Positions 16,961 to 27,617 of a stretch of 64,000 nucleotides of DNA are shown here, piece by piece (the stretch's first letter is position 1; each line of letters starts with the position of its first letter). The position numbers were made by a program, and so were the translations under genes. A model generated the notes under the pieces. It was not told where the DNA came from, made no database searches, and saw nothing but the letters and a program-made list of their open reading frames with translations. Source of the DNA: an uncultured Collinsella sp. (lineage in GTDB: Bacteria; Actinomycetota; Coriobacteriia; Coriobacteriales; Coriobacteriaceae); contig CAAFZX010000022.1 in assembly GCA_900767675.1 (NCBI GenBank), positions 1 through 64,000 of the forward strand, read 5' to 3'.

Positions 16961-17420
16961 GCGCGAGCGCAAGCTCATTTCCAAGAATCGCTCGGCACAT
17001 CACGAGTACTTTATCGATGAGACGTTTGAGTGCGGTATTGAGCTGAGCGGTACCGAGGTCAAGTCGATTCGCGAGCGCGCGTGCCAGATTACCGATACCT
17101 TTGCACTGATTCGTGGCGGGGAGTGCTGGCTCGTCGGCCTGCATATCCACCCTTATAGCCATGGTGGCGTGTGGAACCGCGACCCTGATCGTCGGCGTCG
17201 TCTGCTGCTGCACCGCAAGGAGATTGACTTTCTCGACGGTAAGCTGCGCAATCGCGGTTATGCGTTGGTGCCGTTGGAGCTCTACTTTAATACCGATGGT
17301 CGCGTAAAGCTGCTGTTGGGCCTGGGCCGCGGCAAGAAGCTCTACGACAAGCGCGAGGACATGGCCAAGCGTGATGTCCAACGCGAGATCGACCGCGCCC
17401 TCAAGGAACGCAACCGCTGA
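16950..17420 (+). CDS. smpB: SsrA-binding protein SmpB
   Basis: 156 residues, standard length. SmpB binds tmRNA and brings it to stalled ribosomes for trans-translation. The sequence shows the oligonucleotide-binding fold: RKLISKNRSAHHEYFIDETFE, GIELSGTEVKSIR, a variant of GLHIHPY, then LLLHRKEID and LVPLELYF. A basic C-terminal tail reaches the mRNA path (GLGRGKKLYDKRED and KERNR). The ATG at 16950 overlaps the end of the upstream gene and follows AAGGAGG. No ssrA gene is visible immediately downstream. Confidence 0.96.
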   Translation: MPSKRERKLISKNRSAHHEYFIDETFECGIELSGTEVKSIRERACQITDTFALIRGGECWLVGLHIHPYSHGGVWNRDPDRRRRLLLHRKEIDFLDGKLRNRGYALVPLELYFNTDGRVKLLLGLGRGKKLYDKREDMAKRDVQREIDRALKERNR

Positions 17421-17432
17421 CCGTCCTTCATA

Positions 17433-17499
17433 AGTTGCGGTGGAATACGGACTGTTTTGCCTGTTTGAGGGGCTATTCAGTCCCTATTTCACCGCAACT
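17433..17499. repeat. Family B palindrome, copy 2
   Basis: 67 bp with 21-bp arms (left AGTTGCGGTGGAATACGGACT; two mismatches to the right arm) and a 25-base loop, the same size and loop length as the copy at 3574. It begins 13 bases after the smpB stop. Confidence 0.8.
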
Positions 17500-17626
17500 G
17501 CGGGCGTCTCATGTTCCTCACGGTTCTGACACATATGTCTCAAAGGCGGCATCCGTTATGGGTGCCGCCTTTTTTGTGGGTACATACATCCATGAGGTTC
17601 AATCCCGAGTAAGGGGAGTGATCGTT

Positions 17627-18130
17627 ATGGATAAAACTGCGTTCTTTAGCATGCCGAGCGGTCTGTACGTGGTGAGCGCCGCGGCAGACGGGCTGCGCGC
17701 CGGCTGCGTCATCAACACGGCGGTGCAGGTGACGTCCATGCCGCCGCGTATTTCGGTTACCGTGAACAAGGACAACGTCACCTCGGGCGTCATCGCATCG
17801 GCCAAAGCGTTCGCGCTGACCGTGATCGATCAGACCGCCGACATGCTCTACATCGGTAACTTTGGGTTCCGCACCAGCAGCGACTATGACAAGTTTGCCA
17901 AATACGAGACCCGTGAGACGGCTCTGGGCATGCCCTATGTGCCCGAGCACGCGGCGGCCCTGTTTAGCTGCCGCCTGATCGACACTGTGGATGTGGGCAC
18001 GCATCTACTGTTTATCGGCGAGGTCGAGGATGCCGAGCGCTTGAGTGACGAGACGCCGCTCACCTACGATTACTACCATAAGGTGCTGAAGGGCAAGACG
18101 CCGCCCAAGGCTTCATCGTATCAAGGCTAG
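17627..18130 (+). CDS. Flavin reductase-like, FMN-binding split-barrel protein
   Basis: 167 residues of the flavin reductase-like fold that binds FMN. Typical parts are SMPSGLYVVSA, CVINTAVQVTSMPPRISVTVNK, FALTVIDQ and GNFGFRTSSDYDKF. In anaerobes this module is often fused to rubredoxin as the high-molecular-weight rubredoxin that feeds electrons to oxygen- or NO-reducing flavodiiron proteins; here a rubredoxin follows as a separate gene. Likely role: NAD(P)H-to-rubredoxin electron transfer under oxidative stress. The ATG follows AAGGGGAG at 17611; upstream frame extensions lack a ribosome site and run into the family B repeat. Confidence 0.82.
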   Translation: MDKTAFFSMPSGLYVVSAAADGLRAGCVINTAVQVTSMPPRISVTVNKDNVTSGVIASAKAFALTVIDQTADMLYIGNFGFRTSSDYDKFAKYETRETALGMPYVPEHAAALFSCRLIDTVDVGTHLLFIGEVEDAERLSDETPLTYDYYHKVLKGKTPPKASSYQG

Positions 18131-18132
18131 AA

Positions 18133-18175
18133 ATGTTCTAAAAATACTTGCATTATATTATTGAGAACATATACT
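18133..18175 (+). promoter_or_regulatory. Rubredoxin promoter inside an inverted repeat
   Basis: TTGCAT (18148-18153) and TATACT (18170-18175) are 16 bases apart. ATGTTCT (18133-18139) and AGAACAT (18164-18170) form an inverted repeat that covers the spacer, a good place for a repressor. Confidence 0.55.
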
Positions 18176-18219
18176 AATAAGCGAAGTACATCACCAGTCG
18201 CGTTCGAGAGGAGAACATC

Positions 18220-18363
18220 ATGGCTGAGGAGAAGAAGACCTATAAGTTCGTGTGCGTCGTTTGCGGTTACGAGGTTGAGGTCGATACGCCCGAGCTGCCC
18301 GAGGATTATGTGTGCCCGGTCTGCGGCGTCGGTCCCGATCAGTTTGAGCTCGTCGAGGAGTAG
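18220..18363 (+). CDS. Rubredoxin
   Basis: 47 residues. Two CxxC pairs hold one iron atom: CVVCGY near residue 13 and CPVCGVG near residue 35. Between them lies the short ELPEDYVCP segment typical of rubredoxins. The ATG follows GAGAGGAG. A promoter (18148-18175) directly upstream shows it can be transcribed separately from the flavin reductase gene 90 bases before. It carries single electrons, probably from the flavin reductase-like protein to a flavodiiron protein or rubrerythrin encoded elsewhere. Confidence 0.92.
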   Translation: MAEEKKTYKFVCVVCGYEVEVDTPELPEDYVCPVCGVGPDQFELVEE

Positions 18364-18405
18364 CTCGTCGGCACGCGGCCCACGGCAACACATAGCTCTG
18401 TCCAA

Positions 18406-18440
18406 GGGTCCCGGCTGGATATTCCGGCTGGGACCCTTTT
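18406..18440 (+). terminator. Rubredoxin terminator
   Basis: GGGTCCCGGCTGG and CCGGCTGGGACCC form an imperfect stem followed by TTTT, 42 bases after the rubredoxin stop. Confidence 0.65.
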
Positions 18441-18471
18441 GATTTATCTGACGGTTTAAAACGGCCTTACG

Positions 18472-18488
18472 TGTTACAGATTGAGACG
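18472..18488. repeat. Family A palindrome, single right arm
   Basis: TGTTACAGATTGAGACG matches the right arm of family A in the same orientation as all full units. No matching left arm lies 25 bases upstream; the rubredoxin terminator occupies that place. It is probably a decayed copy. Confidence 0.6.
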
Positions 18489-18516
18489 TTATATCTGGAC
18501 AGCCACGCCATCCCAA

Positions 18517-19773
18517 TTACATCCCCGTTAGCAGCACGATGTCGAGAATCGTCACGATGGCACCGATCCCTACAAGCAGCGCGTTGAGTGGACGCGAGTT
18601 GGCGAATTTGCCCATGACGCGGGGTGAACTGGTGAGCCGTATGAGCACAAAGACCGTAATCGGCAGTTGAAGCGACAGCAGTGCCTGACTCCAGATGAGA
18701 CCTTCAAAAGGATTTGGGACGACCAGGCACGCCGTCACTGCGCCGACGAAACAGGCCGCCACCCCGATCGAGGAATGTCGGTCGTGGATGTCGTATTCCT
18801 CGTCGAACATGCCCGCGGTGATGGTGCCCGCCGCCATGCCCGCCGTCACGCTACTCGAGAGGCCCGCAAACAGCAGCGCCACGGCAAAGATGGTCGAGCT
18901 CGCCGGGCCCAGAATGGGGGAGAGCGTGGCCGCTGCGACGGCGAGGTCGTCTACGACGATGCTGTGCGCAAAGAAGGTCGTTGCGGCCAGGATGACCATT
19001 GCCGAGTTGATTGCCCAGCCCACGCCCATCGAAAAGAGCGTGTCGAAGAGCTCGTAGCGCAGACGCTCTTCGATAACCTGCTCGCCTTGGCCTTCGAAGT
19101 GCATGGATTGGATGACCTCGGAGTGCAGAAAAAGGTTGTGTGGCATAACGACCGCACCCAGGACACTCACGATAATCGCGGCAGAGCCAGTGGGCATACT
19201 GGGCGTGATCCAGCTTGCGGCGGCTTGCGGCCAGTCGACCTTGACCAGCGCAAGCTCGGCCAAAAACGAGAGTCCTACCACGCCTACGAAGGCGATGATC
19301 CAGCGTTCGGCATGCTTGTAGGAGTTCGTCATGAGCATCGCCATCGATGCTGCCGCCACGATGACGCAGCCCGCACGCACGGGCAGCCCAAAGAGCATTT
19401 GAAGGGCAATCGCGCCGCCCAGGACCTCGGCCATGGCGGTGGCGATGGTCGCGAGATAGGCACTGGCGAGCACCGTGCGCCCAACGAAGCGGGGGAGGTA
19501 GCGTGTCGTGGCCTCGGCAAGACAGGCGCCCGTGGCGATACCCAGGTGTGCCGCGTTGTGCTGCAGCACGATGAGCATAATCGTGGACAGCGTGACGATC
19601 CACAGCAGCGCGTAGCCAAACTGCGAGCCCGCGGCCATATTGGAGGCCCAGTTGCCCGGGTCGATAAAGCCGACGGTCACAAGCAGCCCGGGGCCGATAT
19701 GCCGCGCAATGTCTAGGCCTCCGTGACCACCGGTGCGCCGGGAGCCAAAGCGTTGTTTGAGATGGTTGAGCAT
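18517..19773 (-). CDS. mntH: NRAMP-family divalent metal transporter (Mn2+/Fe2+)
   Basis: 418 residues with about eleven membrane helices. The metal-binding motif of helix 1 is intact (GFIDPGNWASNMAAG, with Asp-Pro-Gly-Asn), and helix 6 has the conserved GAVVMPHNLFLHSE. It imports manganese or iron with protons. The ATG at 19773 follows AGGAG with 6 bases spacing; the frame is open a little further upstream without a ribosome site. The stop is close to the solo family A arm. No MntR gene is seen. gpmA lies upstream on the same strand; the 75 bases between hold no clear promoter. Confidence 0.93.
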   Translation of the reverse strand: MLNHLKQRFGSRRTGGHGGLDIARHIGPGLLVTVGFIDPGNWASNMAAGSQFGYALLWIVTLSTIMLIVLQHNAAHLGIATGACLAEATTRYLPRFVGRTVLASAYLATIATAMAEVLGGAIALQMLFGLPVRAGCVIVAAASMAMLMTNSYKHAERWIIAFVGVVGLSFLAELALVKVDWPQAAASWITPSMPTGSAAIIVSVLGAVVMPHNLFLHSEVIQSMHFEGQGEQVIEERLRYELFDTLFSMGVGWAINSAMVILAATTFFAHSIVVDDLAVAAATLSPILGPASSTIFAVALLFAGLSSSVTAGMAAGTITAGMFDEEYDIHDRHSSIGVAACFVGAVTACLVVPNPFEGLIWSQALLSLQLPITVFVLIRLTSSPRVMGKFANSRPLNALLVGIGAIVTILDIVLLTGM

Positions 19774-19848
19774 GGTGCGCTCCTGTGTATGGGCGGCGTG
19801 ACGTCGCATCTGGGTCGTGCGGCGCCACGCGTCGGATTTGGGTTGGGG

Positions 19849-20622
19849 CTACTTGTGCGCTTTGCCCTGATTGGCCACGGCGTCGATCTTGGCGGCGATG
19901 GTCGCCGGGTCGCCGATGTAGCGCTTGTCGAGGACATTGAAATCGGTATCGAAGGTGTAGACGAGCGGCACGCCGGTGGGGATGTTGACCTTGAGGATCT
20001 CCTCGGGCGTGAGGTGCTCGAGCTTCATGACGAGTGAGCGCAGGGAGTTGCCGTGTGCGGCGATGAGTACGCGCTTGCCGGCGAGCATCTGGGGGCGAAT
20101 CTCGTCTTCGAAATAGGGCCAGGCGCGGGCGATCGTGTCCTTGAGGCACTCGGTATAGGGCAGCTGATCGGGCGCGACGTCGCGGTATTGCTCCTGGGTG
20201 TGGGGGTCGCGCGCGTCGTCCGGCTCGAGTGCCGGCGGGCAGACATCGAAGGAGCGGCGCCAGATGAGCACCTGTTCGTCGCCGTGCTCCGCGGCGGCAT
20301 CGGCCTTGTTGAGACCCTGCAACGCACCGTAGTGGCGCTCGTTGAGCTTCCAGGATTTGATGACGGGCAGCCACTCGCGATCCATTTGGCCGAGCACGAT
20401 GTTGAGGGTGTGGATCGCGCGCTTGAGACGCGAAGTGTAGCAGACGTCAAAGTCGAAACCGGCTTCTTTGAGGGCGCGGCCGCCTGCCGCCGCCTCTTCG
20501 CGGCCCGTGTCGGTGAGCTCGACATCGGTCCAGCCGGTGAACAGGTTGAGCTTGTTCCACTCGGATTCTCCGTGACGGATAAGGACAAGTTGCATTGTCT
20601 GTCGGTCTGCTCGGTGCGCCAT
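19849..20622 (-). CDS. gpmA: 2,3-bisphosphoglycerate-dependent phosphoglycerate mutase
   Basis: 257 residues. Converts 3-phosphoglycerate to 2-phosphoglycerate in glycolysis. The catalytic phosphohistidine is in LIRHGESEWN; NLFTGWTDVELTDTG, TSRLKRAIHT and ERHYGALQGLNK follow, and the second histidine is in IAAHGNSLRSL. The usual family start is at MQLVLIRHG, but the only Shine-Dalgarno (AAGGAGG) precedes an ATG nine codons earlier (20622), so I place the start there. The gene is divergent from gltB, with a pair of family A palindromes between them. Confidence 0.95.
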   Translation of the reverse strand: MAHRADRQTMQLVLIRHGESEWNKLNLFTGWTDVELTDTGREEAAAGGRALKEAGFDFDVCYTSRLKRAIHTLNIVLGQMDREWLPVIKSWKLNERHYGALQGLNKADAAAEHGDEQVLIWRRSFDVCPPALEPDDARDPHTQEQYRDVAPDQLPYTECLKDTIARAWPYFEDEIRPQMLAGKRVLIAAHGNSLRSLVMKLEHLTPEEILKVNIPTGVPLVYTFDTDFNVLDKRYIGDPATIAAKIDAVANQGKAHK

Positions 20623-20759
20623 AGGGGCCTCCTTGATCTGGCACGGTGTGCGTGCCGTTTGCTTGACGCCGCAAAGGATACCCGTTTTAGGCCAAAAAGT
20701 TAACCATGACTAACAAAATTGTTGTATTTGAATGGGATGGTGAAAGGGGGCTGCCGAAA

Positions 20760-20896
20760 TGTCTCGATCTGTAACAACTAGGGATGGAAATTGGGCCTAG
20801 GTGTTACAGATCGAGACAAACCAAAACCGTCCCGCAGAAAATCTCAATCTGTAACATCTAGGCGCCAAAATCCGCTCTTCCTGTTACAGATTGAGA
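20760..20896. repeat. Family A palindromes, tandem pair
   Basis: Two units, 20760-20818 and 20841-20896, about 80 bases apart. The first has perfect 17-bp arms (TGTCTCGATCTGTAACA and complement) and a 25-base loop; the second has ATCTCAATCTGTAACA arms and also a 25-base loop. Base changes in one arm of unit 1 are matched in the other. The rest of the 454-bp gap between gpmA and gltB holds a GTCCCC-type fragment at 20924-20936 and no gene. Confidence 0.9.
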
Positions 20897-21076
20897 TGTT
20901 TGAAGCGGTGAGCTTACAAGCTGAACTTGGGGACTGACGTACACGTTTGATGGCAAGACGTTGATGGCCGGCGTGCGTTACGCGATTGTTTCGAAACGGG
21001 TGAGAAACACAACGGGCCGGCGATGCTCATAGTATGCCTATTCAACTGACTGTCTAATATCTAGGGGAGGATCGCG

Positions 21077-24000
21077 ATGCAGGCAGATTCCGCTCAGCAG
21101 CAGGGCCTTTATCGCCCCGAATTCGACCACGATGCATGTGGCATCGGCGCGCTTGCCGATATCAACGGTGAGCGCCATCACCAGATTCTGGACGATGCAC
21201 TGTCCATTCTGGTCAACTTGGAGCACCGCGGCGGCACGGGACTCGAGAAGAACACCGGCGACGGTGCCGGTATCCTGTTCCAGGTTCCGCATCACTTTTT
21301 TCGCAAAGAGGCTCAAAAGTGCGGTCAGATTCTGCCGGCAGAGGGCGACTATGGCGTGGCCATGCTGTTCTTTCCGCAGGACGACAAGGGCGTAGAGGAT
21401 GCCCGCCGCGTGTTTGAGGAAGGCTGTGCCGAGGCCGGCGTGCCGCTGCTCTTTTGGCGCGAGGTGCCGGTCGACCCGCACGACCTGGGCGAGACGGCCC
21501 GCGCCTGCATGCCTACTATCCTGCAGGCCTTCCTGGGCCGTCCGGACGACACGCTCGCCGGCGATGCCTTTGAGCGTCGCCTGTACGTGTGCCGCCGCAC
21601 CATCGAAAAGAAGGCCGATGCCGAGTTTGCCCTGCGCGACAAGATCTTCTACGTGTGCTCCATGAGCTCGCGCACTATCGTGTACAAGGGCATGCTCGTC
21701 GCCACGCAGATGCGCCGCTTCTTCATCGATCTCAACGATGCCGCCGTCAAAACGGCCGTGGCGCTCGTCCACTCGCGCTACTCCACCAACACCACGCCCA
21801 GCTGGGAGCGTGCGCACCCCAACCGCTTTATCATCCATAACGGCGAGATCAACACCCTCAAGGGCAACGTCAACTGGATCCGCGCCCGCGAACCCAACCT
21901 GTACAGCCCCGTGCTGCAGCACGATCTTGAGCGCGTGATGCCCATCATCAACCGCGAGGGTTCCGACTCCGCGATTCTGGACAACGTGCTCGAATTCTTG
22001 GTCATGAACGGTCGCCCGCTCACGCGTGCCGCGTCCATGTTGCTGCCCGAGCCGTGGGACCACAACGACAGCCTGAGTGAGGAGCGCCGCGCCTACGACG
22101 CTTACCAGTCCATGCTCATGGAGCCGTGGGACGGTCCTGCCGCTATCGCCTTTACCGATGGTCGTACCCTGGGCGCCGCCCTCGACCGCAACGGCTTGCG
22201 CCCCGCCCGCTACTACGTGACGCGCGATGGCCGCTTTATGCTGGCAAGCGAAGTGGGCACCATCGAGGTACGCCCCGAGAACATCCTGACGAGCGGTTGC
22301 CTGGGACCGGGCCAGATGCTCGAGGTCGATTTTGCCCGCGGCCGCGTGATCTACAACGACGAGCTGCGCGCCCGCTATGCCAAGGAGAAGCCCTACCGCG
22401 ACTGGATTGCCGAGGAGACGCTGACCGTCGACGCGCTCGACGAGCCCGCCGCGCCCGCGCCCGCCGAGGATGCCGAGATGCCCGCCGCCGTGCGCATGGC
22501 CAAGCTCGGCTATCACTGGGATGATGTTGACGAGGTCGTGCGCCCCATGGCCCAGCAGGGCAAGGCCCCGCTCGCCTCGATGGGTATCGATGCGCCGTTG
22601 GCCTGCCTGTCCAAGAAGACGCGTTCGTTCTTTGACTACTTCTATCAGCTGTTCGCCCAGGTCACGAATCCTCCGATCGATGCCCTGCGCGAGCATATGG
22701 TAACTTCGACTACGCTCTACCTGGGCAACCACGGCAACCTGCTCGAGGATTCCCGCACGGCCTGCCAGCTGGTGCGCCTGGAGCGCCCGCTGCTGAGCGA
22801 GGAGGAGTTTGACCGCATTTGTGCCATCGACCGTGTTGGCTTTAAGACCCGCCGTTTCCGTGCCGTGTACCGCCGCGACGCGGGTGAGGGCGCGCTGCAG
22901 ACTGCGCTCAAACAGCTTGCCGAGGACGTTGAGGCTGCGGTCCGCGACGGCGTGAACATTGTGGTGCTGAGCGATCGTGCCGGAGCGGGCGAGGTGCCCG
23001 TGCCGTCGCTGCTTGCCGTGGGCTGCGTGCACAACCACCTGATCCGCGCCGGTGTGCGTACCTTTGCCGATATTGTGGTGGAGTGCGGCGACGCCGTGTC
23101 TCCGCACGACTTTGCGGCACTGGTGGGCTACTCCGCGAGCGGCATCTATCCGTACAACGCACATGCGTGCATCCGCGATCTGGCGGCACACGGCGACCTG
23201 GACGTGACGGCCGAGCAGGGCATCGCCAACTACAACAAGGCTGCGACGGCGGGCATCGTCTCCATCATGTCCAAGATGGGCATCTCCACGGTGCAGAGCT
23301 ACCATTCGGCGCAGATCTTCGAGGCCGTGGGCTTTACGCCGGAGTTCGTCAACGCGTACTTCGCCGGCACGGTGAGCCGTGTGGGCGGTATGGGTGTCGA
23401 GGACGTTGAGCGCGAGCAAAACGAGCGCTACGACGCCGCGCTCGCTATCCTTAAGAGTCCGGCTCCCGATCAGCTGCCCACGCTGGGTCTGACCAAGTGG
23501 CGCCCGCTCGGCGGCGAGGATCACCTCATCGATCCGCAGACTGTCTACCTGCTGCAGACCGCCTGCCGTGAGGACAGCTACGATACCTTTAAGGAGTACA
23601 GCGCCCGCCTGCACCGCACCGGCCGTGCCGTGCGTCTGCGCGACCTGCTTGACTTTGACGGCAGCGGCCGCACGCCGGTTTCGCTCGACGAGGTGGAGCC
23701 TGCGCTCAACATCGTCCGCCGCTTTAACACCGGCGCCATGTCGTACGGTTCCATCAGCAAAGAGGCACACGAGTGCATGGCCATCGCCATGAATCGCCTG
23801 CACGGGCGCTCCAACTCGGGCGAGGGCGGCGAGGACCCGCGTCGCGAGACCCCGCTGGCTAACGGTGACTCCAAGAACTCCGCGATCAAGCAGGTGGCAA
23901 GCGCGCGCTTTGGCGTGACGAGCCGCTACCTGTGCAGCGCCTTCGAGATCCAGATCAAGATGGCCCAGGGCGCCAAGCCCGGCGAGGGCGGTCACCTGCC

Positions 24001-25777
24001 CGGCAAGAAGGTCTACCCCTGGATTGCCGAGGTCCGTCAGTCCACGCCCGGCATCGGCCTGATCTCGCCTCCGCCGCACCACGACATCTACTCCATCGAA
24101 GACCTGGCCGAGCTCATCTTTGACCTTAAGAACGCCAACCCCGGCGCACGCGTGTCGGTCAAGCTGGTCAGCGAGGCCGGCGTCGGCACCATCGCCACCG
24201 GTGTTGCCAAGGGCGCTGCCGACAAGATATTGATCAGCGGCCACAATGGCGGCTCGGGTGCCGCTGCGCGCGATTCGATCTGGCACGCCGGTCTGCCGCT
24301 GGAGCTTGGCCTTGCCGAGGCCCAGCAGACGCTGCTGCAAAACGGCCTGCGCTCACGCGTGGTGCTCGAGGCCGACGGCAAGCTCATGGACGGCACCGAC
24401 GTCGCCGTCGCCTGTCTGCTGGGTGCCGAGGAGTTTGGCTTTGCGACCATGCCGCTCATCTCCATGGGCTGTCTCATGCAGCGCGACTGCCAGCAGGATA
24501 CCTGCCCCGCCGGCATCGCCACGCAAAACTGCCGCTTGCGTCGCGGCTTCCGCGGCAAGCCCGAACACGTTGAGCACTTTATGCTCTTTGTTGCCGAGCA
24601 GCTGCGCGAGGTCATGGCGAGCCTGGGCTTCCGCACCGTCGACGAGATGGTCGGCCACCCCGAGTGCTTGCGCCAGATCGAGGTCCCGGGCAACCGCAAG
24701 GCCAACCTGCTCGATCTGTCGCCCGTGCTGGCGAGCGCGACCTGCGAGTTCGGTGCCCATATCCCGGGTGCCGACGGTCGCCACTTCCTGCCGCAGATGG
24801 CCGCGGACAGCGAGCTCGACAAGACGCTCGACTCCACGTTGTTCGTGCCCTATACGGCCGATGCCCGTGCGCACCTGCGTCCGATTCGCTTCCATGCCGA
24901 CATCGCCAACGTCAACCGTTGCGTGGGCACCATCTTGGGTAACGCGGTGACCAAGGCACATCCCGAGGGCCTGCCCGCCGGCTCCATCACCATCGATTGC
25001 GATGGATCGGCCGGTCAGAGCTTTGGCGCCTTCCTGCCGCGCGGCATTACGCTCAACGTGTGCGGCGACGCCAACGACTACTTTGGCAAGGGCCTTTCGG
25101 GCGGCGAGGTGTCGGTGCGCCCCAACTCGCATGCGACCTATAAGTTCGACGAAAACATCATCGTGGGCAACGTTGCGTTCTTTGGCGCCACGAGCGGCCG
25201 TGGCTTCATCAACGGCCTGGCCGGCCAGCGCTTTGGCGTACGCAACTCCGGTGCCACCGTGGTGGTCGAGGGTTGCGGCAACCACGGCTGCGAGTACATG
25301 ACGGGCGGTCTGGCGCTTATCCTGGGTGAGGTCGGGCAGAACTTCGCCGCCGGTATGACGGGCGGCGTGGCCTATGTCTTTGACCAGTACGGCACGCTCG
25401 ATGCCCGCGTGAACCACGAGAGCGTTGAGCTCAAGGCCCCGACGGCCGGCGAGCTGGCGCAGATTCGCGCGCTCATCCAGGAGCACGTGGACGCGACGCA
25501 GAGCCCGCGCGGCATTAAGCTGCTCTACAGCTTCGACTCGATGGGCAAGCACTTTGTGAAGGTCATTCCGACCGAGTACGAGCGCGTGCTGGCGATTGTC
25601 GCTGCTGCCGAGGCCGTGGGCAAGACGCATGCGCAGGGCGAGGAGTTGGCGTTTGACATCGTGACCGGTCGCGCCGACGCTGCTGATGTTGCCCGCTTTG
25701 ATGTTGCGGGCGGTGCTGCGGGTGCTGCGCCCGTGGCCGCTACCAGCTCTGTTGCTTCGACCAAGAAGGAGGCGTAA
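21077..25777 (+). CDS. gltB: Glutamate synthase, large subunit
   Basis: 1566 residues, full length. Domain order is an N-terminal glutaminase (nucleophile Cys21 in DHDACGIGALAD, exposed after removal of a short propeptide), a central domain, an FMN-binding TIM barrel and a C-terminal beta-helix of glycine-rich repeats. The 3Fe-4S cluster cysteines are in CLMQRDCQQDTCPAG and the FMN region around KPGEGGHLPGKK. The enzyme makes two glutamates from glutamine and 2-oxoglutarate, the assimilatory half of the GS-GOGAT cycle. The ATG follows GGGGAGGA. The small subunit follows after 5 bases. Confidence 0.97.
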   Translation: MQADSAQQQGLYRPEFDHDACGIGALADINGERHHQILDDALSILVNLEHRGGTGLEKNTGDGAGILFQVPHHFFRKEAQKCGQILPAEGDYGVAMLFFPQDDKGVEDARRVFEEGCAEAGVPLLFWREVPVDPHDLGETARACMPTILQAFLGRPDDTLAGDAFERRLYVCRRTIEKKADAEFALRDKIFYVCSMSSRTIVYKGMLVATQMRRFFIDLNDAAVKTAVALVHSRYSTNTTPSWERAHPNRFIIHNGEINTLKGNVNWIRAREPNLYSPVLQHDLERVMPIINREGSDSAILDNVLEFLVMNGRPLTRAASMLLPEPWDHNDSLSEERRAYDAYQSMLMEPWDGPAAIAFTDGRTLGAALDRNGLRPARYYVTRDGRFMLASEVGTIEVRPENILTSGCLGPGQMLEVDFARGRVIYNDELRARYAKEKPYRDWIAEETLTVDALDEPAAPAPAEDAEMPAAVRMAKLGYHWDDVDEVVRPMAQQGKAPLASMGIDAPLACLSKKTRSFFDYFYQLFAQVTNPPIDALREHMVTSTTLYLGNHGNLLEDSRTACQLVRLERPLLSEEEFDRICAIDRVGFKTRRFRAVYRRDAGEGALQTALKQLAEDVEAAVRDGVNIVVLSDRAGAGEVPVPSLLAVGCVHNHLIRAGVRTFADIVVECGDAVSPHDFAALVGYSASGIYPYNAHACIRDLAAHGDLDVTAEQGIANYNKAATAGIVSIMSKMGISTVQSYHSAQIFEAVGFTPEFVNAYFAGTVSRVGGMGVEDVEREQNERYDAALAILKSPAPDQLPTLGLTKWRPLGGEDHLIDPQTVYLLQTACREDSYDTFKEYSARLHRTGRAVRLRDLLDFDGSGRTPVSLDEVEPALNIVRRFNTGAMSYGSISKEAHECMAIAMNRLHGRSNSGEGGEDPRRETPLANGDSKNSAIKQVASARFGVTSRYLCSAFEIQIKMAQGAKPGEGGHLPGKKVYPWIAEVRQSTPGIGLISPPPHHDIYSIEDLAELIFDLKNANPGARVSVKLVSEAGVGTIATGVAKGAADKILISGHNGGSGAAARDSIWHAGLPLELGLAEAQQTLLQNGLRSRVVLEADGKLMDGTDVAVACLLGAEEFGFATMPLISMGCLMQRDCQQDTCPAGIATQNCRLRRGFRGKPEHVEHFMLFVAEQLREVMASLGFRTVDEMVGHPECLRQIEVPGNRKANLLDLSPVLASATCEFGAHIPGADGRHFLPQMAADSELDKTLDSTLFVPYTADARAHLRPIRFHADIANVNRCVGTILGNAVTKAHPEGLPAGSITIDCDGSAGQSFGAFLPRGITLNVCGDANDYFGKGLSGGEVSVRPNSHATYKFDENIIVGNVAFFGATSGRGFINGLAGQRFGVRNSGATVVVEGCGNHGCEYMTGGLALILGEVGQNFAAGMTGGVAYVFDQYGTLDARVNHESVELKAPTAGELAQIRALIQEHVDATQSPRGIKLLYSFDSMGKHFVKVIPTEYERVLAIVAAAEAVGKTHAQGEELAFDIVTGRADAADVARFDVAGGAAGAAPVAATSSVASTKKEA

Positions 25778-25782
25778 GTGCC

Positions 25783-27264
<1,482 letters not shown>

Positions 27265-27281
27265 AGTAGTCATTTAAGAAC

Positions 27282-27322
27282 GTCCCCAATGACTAGTCAT
27301 TTTTTGTCTAGTCGTTGGGGAC
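27282..27322 (+). terminator. GTCCCC-type hairpin after gltD
   Basis: GTCCCCAATGACTAG (27282-27296) pairs with CTAGTCGTTGGGGAC (27308-27322) with one mismatch; the 11-base loop contains six T. It lies 18 bases after the gltD stop, so it may terminate transcription, but its GTCCCCAA end links it to the GTCCCC palindromes at 31926 and 43001. Confidence 0.6.
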
Positions 27323-27617
27323 ACTCTTTGCGAGCGATTTGCTCGTTTGCCGACGTGTGGGTGCTCGTTTGCCGACTTCTTGGGCTGTGGTCACCTGTTG
27401 TTTCTGTGGTGGCTGCGGGTATCTGGCTCAAAAGGGCGGGTGTGCCGTCTATGTTTACCTGCGGTTTTGTTGCAGTGCGCATTTTCGGTCAAGCATCCCG
27501 TCAAGTGTTTGGTCAGCAGTTGGTTTGCAGCCGGAGGCCTATTTTGTCCGTGCTGACAGTGGCTGCCCACCCTCCTCGTAAGCTCAAATTGAGGTTCATC
27601 AGTTTGAGGAGGATGCC
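27323..27617. other. Non-coding gap with a 14-bp direct repeat
   Basis: No supported gene. GCTCGTTTGCCGAC occurs twice (27341-27354 and 27363-27376), 22 bases apart. The end of the gap holds the ribosome site of the next gene; no clear promoter is seen. Confidence 0.5.

Noticed and set aside
18916..20374. Large frame spanning mntH and gpmA on the minus strand
   Set aside because: It is an Arg-rich out-of-frame product of both genes, each of which is intact in another frame.
21038..24340. Very long minus-strand open frame opposite gltB
   Set aside because: Antisense shadow. The plus strand encodes a complete glutamate synthase with all motifs, while the minus-strand product has no recognisable domain.
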